DNA of 13,022 nt from NCBI GenBank assembly GCA_014304965.1, contig JACRTZ010000155.1:1-13022 (forward strand), written 5' to 3'. Source of the DNA: Vulcanimicrobiota bacterium. Its GTDB lineage: Bacteria > Vulcanimicrobiota > Vulcanimicrobiia > Vulcanimicrobiales > Vulcanimicrobiaceae. Each line of letters opens with the position of its first letter. Within the stretch, counting starts at the first letter, position 1. The notes below the pieces were generated by a model. That model made no database searches and was not told the origin of the DNA. It worked only from the letters and a program-made list of their open reading frames with translations. The position numbers and the translations under genes were made by a program. This document shows, one piece after another, positions 1-7,100 of the stretch.

Positions 1-72
1 ATCCTTGCCTATCTGCCCGAATCGCATTTCCGGGGCCCGATCGGCGGGTTGCCGGCGAACCGCACCGCGTAG
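1..72 (+). CDS. 3' end of an unidentified gene (partial, runs in from the left edge)
   Basis: From base 1 the first frame is open for 23 codons and stops at TAG (70-72). The translation ends in GGLPANRTA and most third codon positions are G or C, as expected for a real gene in this GC-rich DNA. No domain can be recognised from so short a tail, so no function is offered. It points the same way as the small gene at 154, which begins 81 bases downstream after a hairpin. It could be a chance open stretch. Confidence 0.35.
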   Translation: MLAYLPESHFRGPIGGLPANRTA

Positions 73-110
73 GAACGCCGCCGCAGCCACGCGCCGCCAG
101 GCCGCGGGCA

Positions 111-133
111 GCCGGACGGACAAAACGTCCGGC
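111..133 (+). other. Perfect 8-bp hairpin in the 5' leader of the gene at 154
   Basis: GCCGGACG (111-118) and CGTCCGGC (126-133) are exact reverse complements around the loop GACAAAA. There is no T tract after the stem, so it is not a classical intrinsic terminator. It ends three bases before the Shine-Dalgarno sequence AAGAGGAG (137-144). It could act as an mRNA 5' stabilising or regulatory hairpin, or as a Rho-independent-like pause for the gene ending at 72. Confidence 0.5.
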
Positions 134-153
134 CGCAAGAGGAGCGTACACGA

Positions 154-552
154 ATGGCATTGGTTGTGGTCGGGATTTCTCAAACGGGCGACGTGAGCGC
201 GGTGCGCAAAGCGCTGAGCGCGGCGGGTCTCCCGCTCGACGGTTTGCAAACGGTCGAACCCGACGCCGCCGCCGGCAGCGGAATCGGCGGTCGCGCGGAC
301 GCGCGGATCATCACTTCCGACCAAGGAACGCGCGTTCCGGGGCTCGGCTCCCCGAGCCCATTTCGCTCGAACGAAAACCTGACGGAGCGCGTCGGCGACC
401 TTGAAATTCCCGACAGCGAGATCGACAATTTCGTGCAAGCGGTCGAACGCGGACGGACGGTCGTCGGATACTTTCCCAAGACCGAAACCGCGGATGCGGC
501 CGAAACCGCCTTCCGCGAAGCCGGTCTCGCGAACGTCAGGCGGTACGCTTAA
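154..552 (+). CDS. Small two-lobed hypothetical protein, weakly like the YflT/general stress 17M type
   Basis: This encodes 132 residues. The ATG start is well supported by AAGAGGAG nine bases upstream. The protein appears to contain two similar beta-alpha units: residues 3-35 (VVVGISQTGDVSAVRKALSA) and 102-130 (TVVGYFPKTETADAAETAF), joined by a polar, Gly/Pro-rich middle. The stretch LEIPDSEIDNFVQAVERG before the second unit resembles the 'LGIP.DEA..Y...V..G' element of general-stress-protein-17M/YflT-like domains, followed by a strand and a helix. I infer a small soluble cytoplasmic protein with a ferredoxin-like repeat. There is no signal peptide or membrane segment, and no catalytic residues are evident. 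Its stop codon shares the bases TTAA with the stop of the opposing flippase remnant. The function is unknown and the family link is tentative. Confidence 0.75.
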   Translation: MALVVVGISQTGDVSAVRKALSAAGLPLDGLQTVEPDAAAGSGIGGRADARIITSDQGTRVPGLGSPSPFRSNENLTERVGDLEIPDSEIDNFVQAVERGRTVVGYFPKTETADAAETAFREAGLANVRRYA

Positions 553-863
553 GGGGCCACGAAGAATAGCGCGAGCGTCACGTTCACGCTCGTGCGCAGC
601 AGGCGCGCGTAATCGAGCGTCAGCGGTGTCTGCGGAGCGATACGAAAGCGGCGGAAGAGCGACGCGCACGAGTACTCCCGAGGCGAACACGCCCGCGATC
701 TGAACGTGCCGAAGGCTGGCACGCCGACACGCCGGCTCACGATGAAATTGAAGGCAAAGCCGAAAACGTTCGTCGCGGTTTGCGCAACGAGCAAGAGGAC
801 GCCGTGCCGCACCACATCGCAGCCGGCGATGCGGCGCAACGGCGCGGCCGCGCGTTCAGGCAA
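549..863 (-). pseudogene. Truncated N-terminal remnant of a MOP-superfamily polysaccharide flippase
   Basis: The frame begins at TTG (863-861), overlapping the last codons and stop of murJ (TTGCCTGA), so it would be translationally coupled to murJ. Residues about 16-54 (VRHGVLLLVAQTATNVFGF, then FIVSRRVGVPAFGTF) match the first membrane helices of oligosaccharide flippases (Wzx/RfbX type), which normally run 400-500 residues. After GTF the sequence becomes polar and unlike the family. The last part, LTLDYARLLRTSVNVTLALF, again looks like the loop and start of the third helix. The frame then ends at TAA, about 104 residues in total. The middle reads as a hydrophobic segment in the neighbouring frame (QIAGVFASGVLVRVALPP), which suggests frameshifts or a small rearrangement as well as loss of the 3' three quarters. 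Nothing flippase-like continues past 549. A short functional peptide is less likely. Confidence 0.6.
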
Positions 864-2403
864 TCGGGGCCTGAGCGTCCACTGGCGCCATCGGCGTCCG
901 GCTGGCGAACTTGGCGACGATCAATTGCACGGCGATGCGCAGCTCCTCGACGCCGAGCAGCTGCGCGGTGCCGATGAAGGCCATCGCCGCGATGAACAAC
1001 TGTCCGGTAAGATACCACGCGCGCGAGGCGAGCGAGGGATCCGTGTGCACGTGCAGCGATGCGACCCAGTCGAGCGCAAGCGCGGTGGCGAGCGCGCACA
1101 GCACGATCTTGAACGTCGAGACGGCGATCGGTTTCCAATCGAGGCCGCCTACGAGCTTCCACACGAGCACGAAGAACGCGGCGGCTTGCACCCATTGGCT
1201 GATGCCGTTCGCGAGCAGCAGCCCGCGCGCGCCAAGCGTCGGCAGCCAGTACACGGATAGCGCGACGTTGAGCACGACGGCGAAGATCGAGATGCCGACC
1301 GTCCAGCGGGTTTCCTTGCAGGCAAAAGAACAGCGCGTCAGCACGATGCTGGCGGCGGTGCCGACGAGCCCGCTCGCCGCGAACGGCAGCAGGCCCGCGC
1401 ATAGATCCGTGGCCGTCGACTTGAACGCCCCGCCTTGGAAGAGCGCAGCCACGATCGGCCGGGCGAGCATGATGAGCACGACGACCGACGGAATCGTAAA
1501 CAAATTCACCATCCGCAAGCCCATGACGACGCTGCGACGCACGCCCGCGAGGTTCGCGCTCGCGAACTGTGACGCGAACAGCGGAAAGATGACCGTCGCG
1601 ATCGCGGCGGCGAAAATCTGTTGCGGAAAGCCGACGAGCCTGGTCGCGTAGTTCATGCCTGATAGATAGCCGGGCGAGAGCGTAGACGCGAAGAACCGAT
1701 CGAAAAAGATCGCAGTTTGCCCGGCGGCCGAACCGACGACGATCGGACCGAGCATCAGCATGATGCGGGTGAGGCCGGGATGGCCGAGGTCGATGACCGG
1801 ACGATAGGTGCCGCGCAAGAGCACCGAGGGCAGCTGCACGAGCAACTGCGCCGCAAGCCCGAGCGCGGTCCCGAGCACGAGCGCGAAGATGCCGAGGCGG
1901 GGATTGAGCCAGACGACGACCCCGATTGTGACGACGTTGGCCGCTATGCCCTGAATCGCCGTCGCCGAGAAACGATTCTGCGCGTTGAGCAACGCGGCGA
2001 CGACGCCCGCGAGGCTGGTCGCAAGCACGCTCGGCATCAGCCAGCGCGTCATGCGAACCGTCGTTTCCATCTGGGCCTGCGGGAAGCCGTGCGCGATCAG
2101 CGGGACGTACAACGGCGCGAGCACCCAGCCAAGGAACGCGCTGACCGACAGACCGATCAAAACAATATTGAAAACCGTGCTCGTCAGACGCCGGAACTCG
2201 GTTTGGTCGTCGGGGTTCCAGTATTCTGAAAACACGGGCACGAGCGCGTTGACGAGCGCGCCGTTGAACACGCCGAACAGGATCGTCGGAATGACAGCCG
2301 CCGCAAGAAAGGCATCCAGCTGCGGCGTGGTTCCGAAGAATCGCGCGTTGACGATCTCGCGACCGAAACCCAAAACGGACGAGGCGAGCGTCGCCCCCAT
2401 CAC
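856..2403 (-). CDS. murJ: Lipid II flippase MurJ (MviN family)
   Basis: This is a 515-residue polytopic inner-membrane protein of about 13-14 helices from the MOP superfamily. MurJ moves lipid-linked peptidoglycan precursor (lipid II) across the cytoplasmic membrane. Recognisable family features are GFGRE (Arg15), the QLDAF segment (Asp30), FNGALVNALVPVFSEY in the first helices, and the mid-protein stretch TRCSFACKETRW, equivalent to the usual 'R.FYA.KDT.TP'. The earliest conventional start is GTG (2403) directly followed by ATG, but no Shine-Dalgarno sequence precedes it. Family-like sequence (LSFARSTFLV) also continues upstream in frame, so the true start is probably earlier (see 2404-2475). 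It lies downstream of a sugar transferase, and a flippase remnant overlaps its end. Because of this setting it could be a MurJ paralogue that flips another undecaprenyl-linked glycan rather than lipid II. Confidence 0.93.
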   Translation of the reverse strand: MMGATLASSVLGFGREIVNARFFGTTPQLDAFLAAAVIPTILFGVFNGALVNALVPVFSEYWNPDDQTEFRRLTSTVFNIVLIGLSVSAFLGWVLAPLYVPLIAHGFPQAQMETTVRMTRWLMPSVLATSLAGVVAALLNAQNRFSATAIQGIAANVVTIGVVVWLNPRLGIFALVLGTALGLAAQLLVQLPSVLLRGTYRPVIDLGHPGLTRIMLMLGPIVVGSAAGQTAIFFDRFFASTLSPGYLSGMNYATRLVGFPQQIFAAAIATVIFPLFASQFASANLAGVRRSVVMGLRMVNLFTIPSVVVLIMLARPIVAALFQGGAFKSTATDLCAGLLPFAASGLVGTAASIVLTRCSFACKETRWTVGISIFAVVLNVALSVYWLPTLGARGLLLANGISQWVQAAAFFVLVWKLVGGLDWKPIAVSTFKIVLCALATALALDWVASLHVHTDPSLASRAWYLTGQLFIAAMAFIGTAQLLGVEELRIAVQLIVAKFASRTPMAPVDAQAPIA

Positions 2404-2475
2404 GAGAAACGTCGAGCGCGCGAACGAAAGCTGGACCGGCGAATTCGCCGGCAGCGCCCGCAGGTGCGGTTTAAT
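2404..2475 (-). other. In-frame 5' extension of murJ with a possible ATT start
   Basis: The murJ frame stays open upstream of the GTG at 2403 back to a TGA inside the sugar transferase gene. The extension encodes IKPHLRALPANSPVQLSFAR followed by STFLV. The last part matches the conserved MurJ beginning ('..LLRSTLIVSLGTLLSRVLGF'). No ATG, GTG or TTG lies in it. The best candidate is ATT (2475-2473), which overlaps the sugar transferase stop as ATTAA and has AAGGG five bases upstream. CTG (2463-2461) is an alternative. A MurJ starting at the ATT would have 539 residues. Confidence 0.5.
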
Positions 2476-3214
2476 GGGCGCCCTTGCCGCCGATCACTGC
2501 GGGCAGCGTTTTGAGCAAGATCGCCAGATCGCCGAGCGGCGACCACGTCTCGATATACCGATTGTCGAGCCGCATCCAGGTCTCGAACGATAGGCTCGAA
2601 CGGCCCGAAATTTGCCAGAGACAGGTAATGCCGGGTTTGACCAGCAGCCGGCGGCGCGCAAACGAGTCGTAGTGGTCCACTTCCGAGGGAAGCGGAGGAC
2701 GCGGACCGACGAGCGACATGTCGCCGCGCACGACGTTGAAGAGGTTCGGCAGTTCGTCGATGCTCGTGCGGCGCAAAAACTTTCCGAGCCGATGCAGGCG
2801 CGGGTCGTTGCGAATCTTCAGGACCGGACCGTCAACTTCGTTGAACTGCAGCATCTCGCCGTGCTCGAGGTGCGCGCCGTCCACCATCGTGCGCAGTTTC
2901 CACATCCGAAAGCGCCGGCCGTTCTCGCCGACGCGCTCTTGCCAAAAAAACGGCGAACCACGCGAAACGATAGCGATAGCGGCCGACGCCACGGCGATCA
3001 GCGGCGCGAGCCCGACGAGTACGGCGCCGCCCAGCACGACATCCATGCCGCGTTTGGCGACGTGCCACGAACGCGGCGCGGTCCGGAACGGCCGATTGTC
3101 GCCGTCGGGCCGAACGATGATCGGCGGCGCAACGTCCGGCGACAGTTCCGGCGCGATCTGCGGCGGCGCCGGGAGTTCCGGCGCGAGCTGGGGTGAAAGT
3201 TCCGAAGTGCTCAC
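2471..3214 (-). CDS. Bacterial sugar transferase (polyprenyl-phosphate phosphoglycosyltransferase)
   Basis: This 247-residue member of the bacterial sugar transferase family (WcaJ/RfbP/PglC C-terminal type) transfers a sugar-1-phosphate from a nucleotide sugar to undecaprenyl phosphate, the first step of exopolysaccharide or O-antigen assembly. Residues 1-45 are Pro-rich with imperfect repeats (ELSPQLAPELPAPPQ, then IAPELSPDVAPP). The domain begins at AKRGMDVVL (53), with one hydrophobic re-entrant helix at 58-83. It continues with SPFFWQERVGENGRRFRMWK, LRTM, DPRLHRLGKFLRRTSIDELP (137-156), GDMSLVGPRP (164-173) and KPGITCLWQISGR (193-205). It lacks the multi-helix N-terminal domain of full-length WcaJ, so it is the short, monotopic form. 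The start is GTG at 3214, overlapping the deoB stop as GTGA, which supports translational coupling. murJ follows immediately. The sugar specificity cannot be read from the sequence. Confidence 0.93.
   Translation of the reverse strand: MSTSELSPQLAPELPAPPQIAPELSPDVAPPIIVRPDGDNRPFRTAPRSWHVAKRGMDVVLGGAVLVGLAPLIAVASAAIAIVSRGSPFFWQERVGENGRRFRMWKLRTMVDGAHLEHGEMLQFNEVDGPVLKIRNDPRLHRLGKFLRRTSIDELPNLFNVVRGDMSLVGPRPPLPSEVDHYDSFARRRLLVKPGITCLWQISGRSSLSFETWMRLDNRYIETWSPLGDLAILLKTLPAVIGGKGAH
3144..3186. repeat. 13-base direct repeat, 30 bases apart, in the sugar transferase N-terminus
   Basis: AGTTCCGGCGCGA occurs at 3144-3156 and again at 3174-3186, with a shorter AGTTCCG at 3198-3204. It encodes the repeating, Pro-rich, acidic leader of the sugar transferase (ELSP/APEL units). 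The spacing of 30 bases keeps the reading frame, so the number of units could change by slippage without breaking the gene. Confidence 0.6.
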
Positions 3215-4341
3215 GCCGCCGGCGCCCCCGGAAAGAGCGTCTCGGACACGCGGCGGCCGACCAGGTCGAGGCCGGCCACGATGCCGCCCTCGCCGCGGCG
3301 CTCGCCTACCTCAATATAGGGGACGTACTCGCGGGTATGATCGGTGCCGGGCGCGGTCGGATCGCAGCCGTGATCCGCGCTGAAAATGGCAAGGTCGCCC
3401 GGGCGCAGCGCTGCCTCAAGTTCCGGGATGCGACGGTCCAGCCGCTCCAATGCCGCGGCATACCCCCGCACGTCGCGCCGGTGACCGAACTTCGTATCGA
3501 AATCGTTGAGATTCACGAAGAGAAAACCAAATTCGAGATCGCGGAGGATGTCCAGCGTGCGGCCCATTGCATCTTCATTGTCGACGACTCGAACCGACGT
3601 GCTTACGCCGCGACCGCTGAAGATGTCGCAAATTTTTCCGACCGCATGGACGGGGATGTCGCGCTCGGCCAGCCGGTCGAGCAAATTGACCGGCGGAGCG
3701 ATGGCGTAATCTCTGCGGTTCGGTGTCCGACCGAACGAACCCGGCTTTCCCAGGAACGGCCGGGCGATGACCCGGTTGACGGCGTTGGGGGGGAGCAGCA
3801 TCTCCCGGGCCCGGGAACACCACGAATAGAGCGTTTCGAGGGGGACCACGTCCTCGTGGGCAGCCACCTGGAAGACGGAATCGGCCGAGGTGTAAAGGAT
3901 CGGACGGCCCGTCGCCACGTGCTCTGGGCCGAGCCGCTCGATAATCTCGGTTCCCGAGGCCGGGACGTTGCCGAGCGGCGCGAGACCGCAAATCGCCGTA
4001 AATTCCCGAACGATCTCCTCGGGAAACCCGTCGGGATAGGTGGGAAACGGCACTTCCGTGTGGATCCCGGCCATCTCCCAGTGACCGGTGATCGTGTCCT
4101 TGCCCTTCGAGGTTTCCGCCAGCCGGGCGACGTATGCGGCGGGCGACGCGGCGGGCAAAACGCCCTCCATCGGCGTAAGGTTGCCGAGGCCGAGCCGCGC
4201 GAAGTTCGGTAGCGCTATCCCGCCGACGCGGCGCGCGGTATTGCCAAGCGTGTTTGCCGACGCCTGGTCACCGTAGAGGCCGGCGTCCGGAAGCGCCCCG
4301 ACCCCGCCCGAATCGAGCACGACAACGACGCACCGAGGCAT
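3211..4341 (-). CDS. deoB: Phosphopentomutase (DeoB)
   Basis: This 376-residue cytoplasmic alkaline-phosphatase-superfamily mutase interconverts (deoxy)ribose 1-phosphate and (deoxy)ribose 5-phosphate in nucleoside salvage. The N-terminus VVVVLDSGGVGALPDAG contains the first metal-binding Asp (Asp10). KGKDTITGHWE (79-89) carries the phosphorylated Thr (Thr83). NDFDTKFGHRRD (279-290) and SADHGCDPT (321-329) with TDHTRE (333-338) supply the remaining metal ligands (Asp282, Asp323, His324, His335). The length is close to the family norm of about 390. ATG at 4341 is right because the conserved VLDS strand follows at once, although no clear Shine-Dalgarno sequence precedes it. Its stop overlaps the sugar transferase start, so it heads a run of envelope genes, an unusual partnership. 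A pyrimidine-nucleoside phosphorylase on the same strand lies 7.3 kb upstream. Confidence 0.97.
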   Translation of the reverse strand: MPRCVVVVLDSGGVGALPDAGLYGDQASANTLGNTARRVGGIALPNFARLGLGNLTPMEGVLPAASPAAYVARLAETSKGKDTITGHWEMAGIHTEVPFPTYPDGFPEEIVREFTAICGLAPLGNVPASGTEIIERLGPEHVATGRPILYTSADSVFQVAAHEDVVPLETLYSWCSRAREMLLPPNAVNRVIARPFLGKPGSFGRTPNRRDYAIAPPVNLLDRLAERDIPVHAVGKICDIFSGRGVSTSVRVVDNEDAMGRTLDILRDLEFGFLFVNLNDFDTKFGHRRDVRGYAAALERLDRRIPELEAALRPGDLAIFSADHGCDPTAPGTDHTREYVPYIEVGERRGEGGIVAGLDLVGRRVSETLFPGAPAA

Positions 4342-4398
4342 AGGGTCAACGCGCTTCGCACAGCTCTCCGACGCCTCCCCTTCACCACCGCGAAAAGA
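4342..4398. promoter_or_regulatory. 57-base divergent gap between deoB and the first barrel gene
   Basis: Two gene runs leave from this short gap in opposite directions, so promoters for both should lie here or just inside the coding ends. I see no convincing -35/-10 pair, operator palindrome or riboswitch-like structure. The bases are GC-rich with a polypyrimidine stretch near 4372-4384. The role is inferred from position only. Confidence 0.3.
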
Positions 4399-6222
4399 TT
4401 GGAAACCAGGAACCCGTTGAACCGTCTATTACTCGTCGTCGCCGCCTCGCTCGCGTGCGCCGTCGCGATGCCGAAAACCGCGGCAGCCGCGCTGACCACC
4501 TATCAAGCGCTGGGCGTCAAGGCGAAACAGGTGACGTATTGGAGCAATCGCTTCATCGTGACCGCCGATGGCGAAGTCGCCGTCAATTTAGGGGACGGCG
4601 CGCGTCTGACCGGCGACACGTTCGCGATGGACCTTCGTCTCAATCGCTTCGTCTTGGCCGGCAACGTGAAGCTGTTCGTCAACGGGGCGGAATACGACGG
4701 CGTTGCCTTTGCCGACTATATCGATTTCGACCGTCAGTATTTCATTCCGATCGGCGAACAACCGGACCGTTGGACCTTCGCCAACAGCGACTACTCGAAA
4801 CCCATCCTCGGACGGCAGATGCCGGGGGATACGTTTTATCTGCCCGACCTCTCGGGCGAGCGGGCATTCGTGCATGCGCGCCACGCGGTGATCCAGCCGC
4901 GCGAAAGCGTGAAGTTCACGCCCGCAGAAGTCAATTTCGGGCTCGCGTTCATTCCATTTCCGAGCTATTTTCTGAACTTCAGCGCCAACCCTAACTTTTC
5001 GCAGAACGCCCTCGCCGGCGCCTACGTCGACGGCCCACTCGACATGTTCGGCGGCGGGCACAGCCTTGCGACGGTGCACCTTCGGTACGATCAGCAGAAC
5101 AAAGTCTATTTTTCCTTAGAAGAACACCAGGTTAGCGAGCGGCACTATCTCGTCGCGTCGGTGAACCCGCTCACGCGCCCCCTCAAGCAGTACAATTTCC
5201 TGGGCTCAGATTTGGTCTCGCCGAATATCCAAGTGCAGGGGCAATTTCAAGAGTCGGCCTTTCAGGTTGGCGGGCCGTTCAAACAGCCGCTGTCCGCGAC
5301 CGGCTTCGCCCAGCTCAAGTTGACGGGAGCGTTTCCGCGCTCGTACATCGACGTCAACTTCAACCAGTATTACATGAGCTTTTTGGCGCAACCGAAGCCC
5401 GGCGTAGCGGGCCTGCTGTACTACGGGGACCCGACGCACAACTGGGTGCCCGACCACCCGCTCCAGGCGACCGCGACCTGGAACAGCTACCAGAACCGTA
5501 TCTTCCATTCGCCATTTTTCTTGCGCACGCGCGTCGGCATGGGGATGGCGCACGGCAACCCGGGGCCGGCGCAGTTCTTCGGCAACACCGCCTACCCGTC
5601 GGTCTACGACCACCTCGTCGGGTTCAACGTCTCGCTGCCGTCGCTGCGGCTGATCCGCGACCAGACGGGCTACGGACGCGACGTCTATTTCAACGCCTCG
5701 TTCGACAAGCAGCGCGATTGGTTTTCGGTGCCGCATCACGTCGACACGACGGTAACGACGTTCTCGCTCAATCGGCAATTCGACCGGCACCTCAACCTGC
5801 TGCTCAGTTACACCATCCAGAACCTGAACGACTATTACGGCGCGCATCAGACGGACATCTACCCTCAGCAAATCTACTTCAGCACGCAAACCGGCGACGC
5901 ATATCCGAGTTGGGCGGCCTTCCGCGGGCAGGCCACGACGCGCTCGCTCGTCGCCGGCCTCTTGTATACACCGAGTACCGCGTTCACGTCGGTCGTTACG
6001 CTGCGCAAGAATCACGACTGGCCCGAACCGGTTCCCGGGATGGCGCCGATCTACCAGCAGTTGACCTTTCAAAACAATGGCGTGACGCCGTACGAGGCGA
6101 AGTTCGAGGTCCGTTTCCGAGTGAACCGTCTCCTGACGCTCAACGTGTCGCGGTCGTACTTTTTCAACTTCGGCGGGTACGAGCGCTGGACGCCGTTCTT
6201 CGGAGTACAGGTGGTCAAATGA
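4399..6222 (+). CDS. LptD/OstA-like outer-membrane beta-barrel protein, copy A
   Basis: This encodes about 607 residues. The signal peptide (NRLLLVVAASLACAVAM..KTAAA) cleaves near residue 30. Residues 36-118 form an OstA/LptA-type beta-jellyroll: alternating strands such as NRFIVTADGEVAVNLGDGAR and LTGDTFAMDLRLNRFVLAGN, the 'unwanted modification, then stored form' repeat typical of LptA/LptD. From about 157 (VHARHAVIQPRESVKFTPAE) a linker resembles the pre-barrel segment of LptD. From about 225 to the end come amphipathic strands and Tyr/Phe-rich turns of an outer-membrane barrel, closing with SRSYFFNFGG. LptD inserts LPS into the outer membrane; here the cargo is unknown and may be another lipid or glycan. 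The frame opens at TTG 4399, but the second TTG (4417), with AGGA five bases upstream, is the better start. The next gene overlaps by ATGA. A diverged copy lies at 7180-8706. Confidence 0.85.
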   Translation: METRNPLNRLLLVVAASLACAVAMPKTAAAALTTYQALGVKAKQVTYWSNRFIVTADGEVAVNLGDGARLTGDTFAMDLRLNRFVLAGNVKLFVNGAEYDGVAFADYIDFDRQYFIPIGEQPDRWTFANSDYSKPILGRQMPGDTFYLPDLSGERAFVHARHAVIQPRESVKFTPAEVNFGLAFIPFPSYFLNFSANPNFSQNALAGAYVDGPLDMFGGGHSLATVHLRYDQQNKVYFSLEEHQVSERHYLVASVNPLTRPLKQYNFLGSDLVSPNIQVQGQFQESAFQVGGPFKQPLSATGFAQLKLTGAFPRSYIDVNFNQYYMSFLAQPKPGVAGLLYYGDPTHNWVPDHPLQATATWNSYQNRIFHSPFFLRTRVGMGMAHGNPGPAQFFGNTAYPSVYDHLVGFNVSLPSLRLIRDQTGYGRDVYFNASFDKQRDWFSVPHHVDTTVTTFSLNRQFDRHLNLLLSYTIQNLNDYYGAHQTDIYPQQIYFSTQTGDAYPSWAAFRGQATTRSLVAGLLYTPSTAFTSVVTLRKNHDWPEPVPGMAPIYQQLTFQNNGVTPYEAKFEVRFRVNRLLTLNVSRSYFFNFGGYERWTPFFGVQVVK

Positions 6223-7100
6223 ATCGGCGCAGGCTCGCATTCGTCGCAGTTGCCGCCTTTGCGGCGGCGCTCGTCGCCGTGTATCCCAATCCGCGCCAGA
6301 TGCTGCAAGCCGCGACGCCGCCGCCCTTCGCGTCGCCGTTCATCACGCCGCCGCCGCTCAGCGCAACCGCGACGCCGTCGCCCTCGGGACAACTGGTTCG
6401 CTTCTCGGGCCAATTGCTCGACTACCGCGCGAATTACGTTTTCTTCACGACCGGTGACGGATTTCGCACCGCGCCGAATCTGAAGATCGACGACCCCGCC
6501 GGCGGCGCGACCACGCTCAAACCCGCGACGCGCGTCTTCGCGCGCGCGACCTTCGACAAGGGCAACGGCAGCGTCGTCGAACTCGCGCTCTCCCGGAAGC
6601 CGCTGCCGCAAGAAGCGAGCTACGACGCCATCAAGGGGTTTGCCATCGCGAGTTCCACCGCGGCGCCGAATCCGGATCTCAACAGGCCCGGCGCGGGATT
6701 CACCGGAAAATTGGTGCTCGTCATCTTCACGGCCGAAGTGCCGCCGAAAACGCCGTTCGGCGATCCGGTCTACATCGCGACCGACGTCAGCGGCTGGAGT
6801 GCGACGGCGATCCGCATGGATCGGGTGGACGCGCTACACTATCGCGTTTCGCGCGATTTTGCCTCGGGCACGAAATTCTTGTACCGCTTCACCCGCGGCT
6901 CGTGGCAGTCGGCCGAACGCGGGCAGAACGGTCTCGAAGTTCCGCCGCGAGAGTTCAACGTCGGCAACAGCGACGTCCAGCGCGTCGACAAGATCGTCTA
7001 TCATTGGGGCGACGAGAACCAAGCCGCGCCGGATTTAGGGGGCGGACCGATTCCGTCACCGTTCAATCCGATTCCGTTCAATACGCCGCCGCACAAATAG
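6219..7100 (+). CDS. Secreted/anchored protein with small beta domain and CBM20/E-set-like domain, copy A
   Basis: This encodes 293 residues. ATG overlaps the stop of the barrel gene as ATGA, so the pair is translationally coupled. Residues 1-20 are a basic then hydrophobic export signal or membrane anchor; no lipobox Cys is present. A Pro/Thr/Ser-rich linker follows (31-56), then a small beta domain (57-125, FSGQLLDYRANYVFFTTGDG). Residues about 163-262 resemble a CBM20-like/E-set sandwich: VPPKTPFGDPVYIATDVSGW, RMDRVDALHYRV, and LYRFTRGSWQSAERGQNG, which matches the family's 'YKFTRGSWE..E...G', ending in DKIVYHWGDE. Such domains bind glucans in some enzymes, but no enzymatic domain is attached here. 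The C-terminal tail is Pro/Asn-rich (PIPSPFNPIPFN). I infer a periplasmic partner of the preceding barrel; a diverged copy is at 8703. Ligand binding is not proven. Confidence 0.85.
   Translation: MNRRRLAFVAVAAFAAALVAVYPNPRQMLQAATPPPFASPFITPPPLSATATPSPSGQLVRFSGQLLDYRANYVFFTTGDGFRTAPNLKIDDPAGGATTLKPATRVFARATFDKGNGSVVELALSRKPLPQEASYDAIKGFAIASSTAAPNPDLNRPGAGFTGKLVLVIFTAEVPPKTPFGDPVYIATDVSGWSATAIRMDRVDALHYRVSRDFASGTKFLYRFTRGSWQSAERGQNGLEVPPREFNVGNSDVQRVDKIVYHWGDENQAAPDLGGGPIPSPFNPIPFNTPPHK

Noticed and set aside
911..1651. + strand frame opposite murJ (246 residues)
   Set aside because: It is antisense to a well-conserved membrane protein and has no motif of its own.
3193..4212. A 339-residue open frame opposite deoB
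   Set aside because: It is antisense to a clear phosphopentomutase, and long antisense frames are common in GC-rich DNA. The translation shows no domain.
4342..4398. Sigma-70-type promoter in the divergent gap
   Set aside because: A TTGACC on the - strand (4349-4344) lies immediately before the deoB start and cannot serve as a -35 element for it. No -10-like sequence is placed correctly on either strand.
5206..6240. A 344-residue - strand frame opposite the copy-A barrel gene
   Set aside because: It is Arg/Val/Glu-rich mirror sequence with no recognisable motif, while the + strand frame has a signal peptide, OstA domain and barrel pattern with a paralogue.
5718..7100. A long + strand frame that would make the copy-A partner 460 residues long
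   Set aside because: The first part lies inside the barrel gene in another frame and reads as Arg-rich, non-protein-like sequence. The real start is ATG 6219, overlapping the barrel stop and followed by a signal-like segment.
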